A stretch of DNA of 40,636 nucleotides from a virus, in the IMG/VR virus record IMGVR_UViG_3300024520_000182, positions 1 through 40,636 of that record, one strand, 5' to 3'. The translations under genes and the position numbers were made by a program. Below, one piece after another: positions 39,072 through 40,636 of the stretch. How positions within the stretch are numbered: position 1 is the first letter of the stretch; every line of letters begins with the position of its first letter. The notes below the pieces were generated by a model. The model worked only from the letters and a program-made list of their open reading frames with translations. It was not told the origin of the DNA and did no database searches.

Positions 39072-39323
39072 ATGACAGTCAACTGGGAATCACTCGCGAT
39101 CACCGAGCAAGAGCGCGCATACTCAACGGCGTACGCTGAACACGCGCCACGATATCGCACCATATGGCGCAATCGCGATGTGAAAGAGTGCCGAGGCGCA
39201 CTGCGCGACATTCACGAAACGTTAGCAATCCACTCAGGCCCTAGCGAGTATACGGGGAAACTGTGGGCGGAACTGGACGCGATACGTGACCGCGTCATCA
39301 TCTTACAACGGAAAGGGGAATAG
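39072..39323 (+). CDS. Hypothetical early protein, 83 aa
   Basis: A helical, charged protein (ITEQERAYSTAYAEHAPRYR, then REVK-like and AELDAIRDRVIILQ). AGGAGG lies before its ATG, the strongest ribosome binding site of this block. No family recognised. Confidence 0.65.
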   Translation: MTVNWESLAITEQERAYSTAYAEHAPRYRTIWRNRDVKECRGALRDIHETLAIHSGPSEYTGKLWAELDAIRDRVIILQRKGE

Positions 39324-39324
39324 C

Positions 39325-39654
39325 ATGACACAGCATTATAGCGACGAATCAAGAACCGAGGACACATGGTCCTTGCCTGACGTCGAGACGTTTCAGCTAA
39401 CTGCACTGGAGGTAGCAGAATCAGACCGATACGAAGATGAACACTGGGAGTTCATGAAGCGGCACGAATTCAGGTTAGCGGACATGAACAGCAAAACACG
39501 CGAGGCGATGTTAGACGCCATGGTTGACGAACTAGCGATCGAAGGCGGGTGGTTCTGGTGGACATGTTTTCCGGGTTGTATGCCTGATTCGTCGCCGACG
39601 GGACCGTTCACTACCGAAGCGGAAGCTGTCGCCGATGCCCGCGATTTTGATTGA
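39325..39654 (+). CDS. WWTC-PGC motif protein 1, 109 aa
   Basis: The first 70 residues are acidic and helical. The C-terminal part holds GGWFWWTCFPGCMPDSSP and then TGPFTTEAEAVADARD, nearly the same as the next gene. Two Cys, four aromatic residues and a Pro-Gly turn suggest a small fold or metal site. The frame is open 13 codons upstream, but AAAGGGGA before ATG 39325 decides the start. The same motif is found in unassigned proteins of other phages and plasmids, to my knowledge without a function. Confidence 0.7.
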   Translation: MTQHYSDESRTEDTWSLPDVETFQLTALEVAESDRYEDEHWEFMKRHEFRLADMNSKTREAMLDAMVDELAIEGGWFWWTCFPGCMPDSSPTGPFTTEAEAVADARDFD

Positions 39655-39668
39655 AAGGGGAATAAATC

Positions 39669-39965
39669 ATGGAATTTCACTTCGAAACGTTCTTTGTCTC
39701 ATGGCGTGATTTTGCTGAGGCCTCAGTCGACACTTGGCAAGGGGAGCGCATGGCAGAGACGACCGAGTCATGTAATTGGCTATCCGAAGCGGAATCATTG
39801 CAGGGTTGGTATTGGTGGACGTGTCAACCTGGCTGCCTGCCTGATAGTGAAGCGGACGGGCCGTACGGGTCCGCGCAAGACGCGGTCCGGGTCGCTACTG
39901 ATGGTTTAGTTCAATCGCGCGATGAAAGCGGCCGCTTTACCGGAGTGTATGAATTCTCCGAATAA
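39669..39965 (+). CDS. WWTC-PGC motif protein 2, 98 aa
   Basis: A paralogue of the preceding gene: QGWYWWTCQPGCLPDSEA is followed by DGPYGSAQDAVRVATDG. The N-terminal 50 residues differ from those of its partner, so the shared unit of about 32 residues is a module joined to different partners. AAAGGGGA precedes the ATG. Unknown function. Confidence 0.7.
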   Translation: MEFHFETFFVSWRDFAEASVDTWQGERMAETTESCNWLSEAESLQGWYWWTCQPGCLPDSEADGPYGSAQDAVRVATDGLVQSRDESGRFTGVYEFSE

Positions 39966-39982
39966 AGTAATTGAAATAGTTC

Positions 39983-40011
39983 TTGACACCCGGAATCCAT
40001 GAGCGTATATT
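39983..40011 (+). promoter_or_regulatory. Strong sigma-70 promoter before the ArdC-like gene
   Basis: TTGACA (39983-39988) is a perfect -35 and TATATT (40006-40011) a five-of-six -10, with the ideal 17-bp spacer. The transcript would start near 40018 with a 40-base leader. This is the closest match to the host consensus in the window and suggests expression right after entry. Confidence 0.7.
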
Positions 40012-40057
40012 TCGGGTTGTTCTATCGCACTACATCTTAACTGATACGGGGAACCAC

Positions 40058-40636
40058 ATGGCCACAGCCACCAAAAAAGCCAAGCGCGATATCTACGCTG
40101 AAACCACAGCCGCGATGATCACGCTTCTTGAGGGCGACAAACTCGGAAATTGGAAAGCATCATGGAACCGCACGACATCGCGCGGAATGCCAGTCAAGCA
40201 CGACGGCAAAGCGTACAGGGGCGTTAACGTTCTGATGCTTTGGTGCGCACAGCAAGACAACGGATTCAAGTCTAACTGCTGGATGACATATCGTCAGGCA
40301 GAGACGTACGGCGGGAACGTGATCAAAGGCGAGCGTAGCAAAGCGCGATCGATCTTGTTCAAGCCGTTCACCAAAGGCGAGAAGCAAGAAGGCGGCGAAG
40401 TGAAAGAGAAAAGCTTTTTAATGATCCGCGATTATGCCGTGTTCAACGTTGATCAAATCGAAAACCTGCCAGGGCGATTCTACGCCAGCATCACGCCGTC
40501 GGCCGGATTCGTGAATCCTGATGAGCGCACAGATAGAATAGACGAGTGGTTCGAAAATCTCGGCATGGATTTACAGCATGGCGGCGATCGTGCATTTTTC
40601 CGGCCGTCGACCGATCAGGTACAAATGCCAAACTTT
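40058..40636 (+). CDS. ArdC-like antirestriction protein, cut by the right edge
   Basis: The first 193 residues fit the ArdC N-terminal domain (ssDNA-binding, DUF1738): DIYAETTAAMITLLEGDKLG, WKASWNRTTSRGMPVKHDGK, YRGVNVLMLWCA, WMTYRQAETYGGNVIKGER, and KSFLMIRDYAVFNVDQIENL. The metallopeptidase-like C-terminal domain should follow after the window edge. ArdC proteins protect incoming DNA against host restriction enzymes. A consensus promoter directly upstream and GGGGA before the ATG fit immediate early expression. Confidence 0.85.
   Translation, partial: MATATKKAKRDIYAETTAAMITLLEGDKLGNWKASWNRTTSRGMPVKHDGKAYRGVNVLMLWCAQQDNGFKSNCWMTYRQAETYGGNVIKGERSKARSILFKPFTKGEKQEGGEVKEKSFLMIRDYAVFNVDQIENLPGRFYASITPSAGFVNPDERTDRIDEWFENLGMDLQHGGDRAFFRPSTDQVQMPNF

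Noticed and set aside
40160-40387. Minus-strand frame of 75 codons opposite the ArdC-like gene
   Set aside because: Shadow of the plus-strand coding sequence, without ribosome binding site or recognisable product.

Overview
The window is most of a double-stranded DNA phage genome with podovirus (T7-like) virion genes. It is cut at both ends: an open reading frame enters at the left edge and an ArdC-like gene runs off the right edge, so some early genes are missing. The host is probably a Gram-negative proteobacterium: there are Sec-type signal peptides, a three-helix holin paired with a GH108 muramidase, and a heptosyltransferase-like GT9 enzyme. I see no tRNA genes, integrase, CRISPR array or insertion sequence. 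No phage RNA polymerase is visible, and candidate promoters look like host sigma-70 sites, mostly extended -10 elements.

Layout. (1) 1-11956, plus strand: a tightly coupled early/replication operon with ATGA-type overlaps. It holds a nucleoside deoxyribosyltransferase-like protein, a dATP/dGTP diphosphohydrolase-like (MazZ/DUF5664) protein, a calcineurin-like phosphoesterase, an SNF2-type helicase, a frame-broken Cas4/DUF2800-type nuclease, a DUF2815 single-strand binding protein, an exported HExxH protein behind its own operator/promoter, a family A DNA polymerase, a primase-polymerase/helicase fusion and several small proteins. (2) 11946-38089, minus strand: the late block. In transcription order: small terminase, small accessory genes, large terminase, an exported FN3-like protein, portal, a structural protein, methyltransferase, Bbp19-like protein, GT9 glycosyltransferase, scaffold, major capsid protein, decoration proteins, tail tubular A and B, a gp13-like protein, three ejection (internal virion) proteins, a second exported FN3-like protein, two tail fibre genes, and a lysis region with a membrane/coiled-coil protein, an HslV-like Ntn hydrolase, endolysin and holin. 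(3) 38090-38560: a divergent non-coding region with eleven CGTACG palindromes, many exactly 11 bp apart, an inverted repeat and a perfect DnaA box; this is the best origin/master-control candidate. (4) 38561-40636, plus strand: small early genes including two paralogues with a WWTC-PGC motif, then a consensus sigma-70 promoter and the ArdC-like antirestriction gene.

How it fits together. The right-hand early genes probably act first against host defence. The left operon supplies nucleotide-pool enzymes and a near-complete replisome. The late block builds a T7-style capsid, portal, tail tube and ejectosome and then lyses the cell. The points most worth a second look are the helically phased CGTACG array, the two exported FN3 paralogues that each sit behind their own promoter-like site, the Ntn hydrolase in the lysis region, the exported metallopeptidase-like gene in the replication operon, and the MazZ-like gene next to a polymerase with an altered motif A, which raises but does not prove a modified-purine genome.
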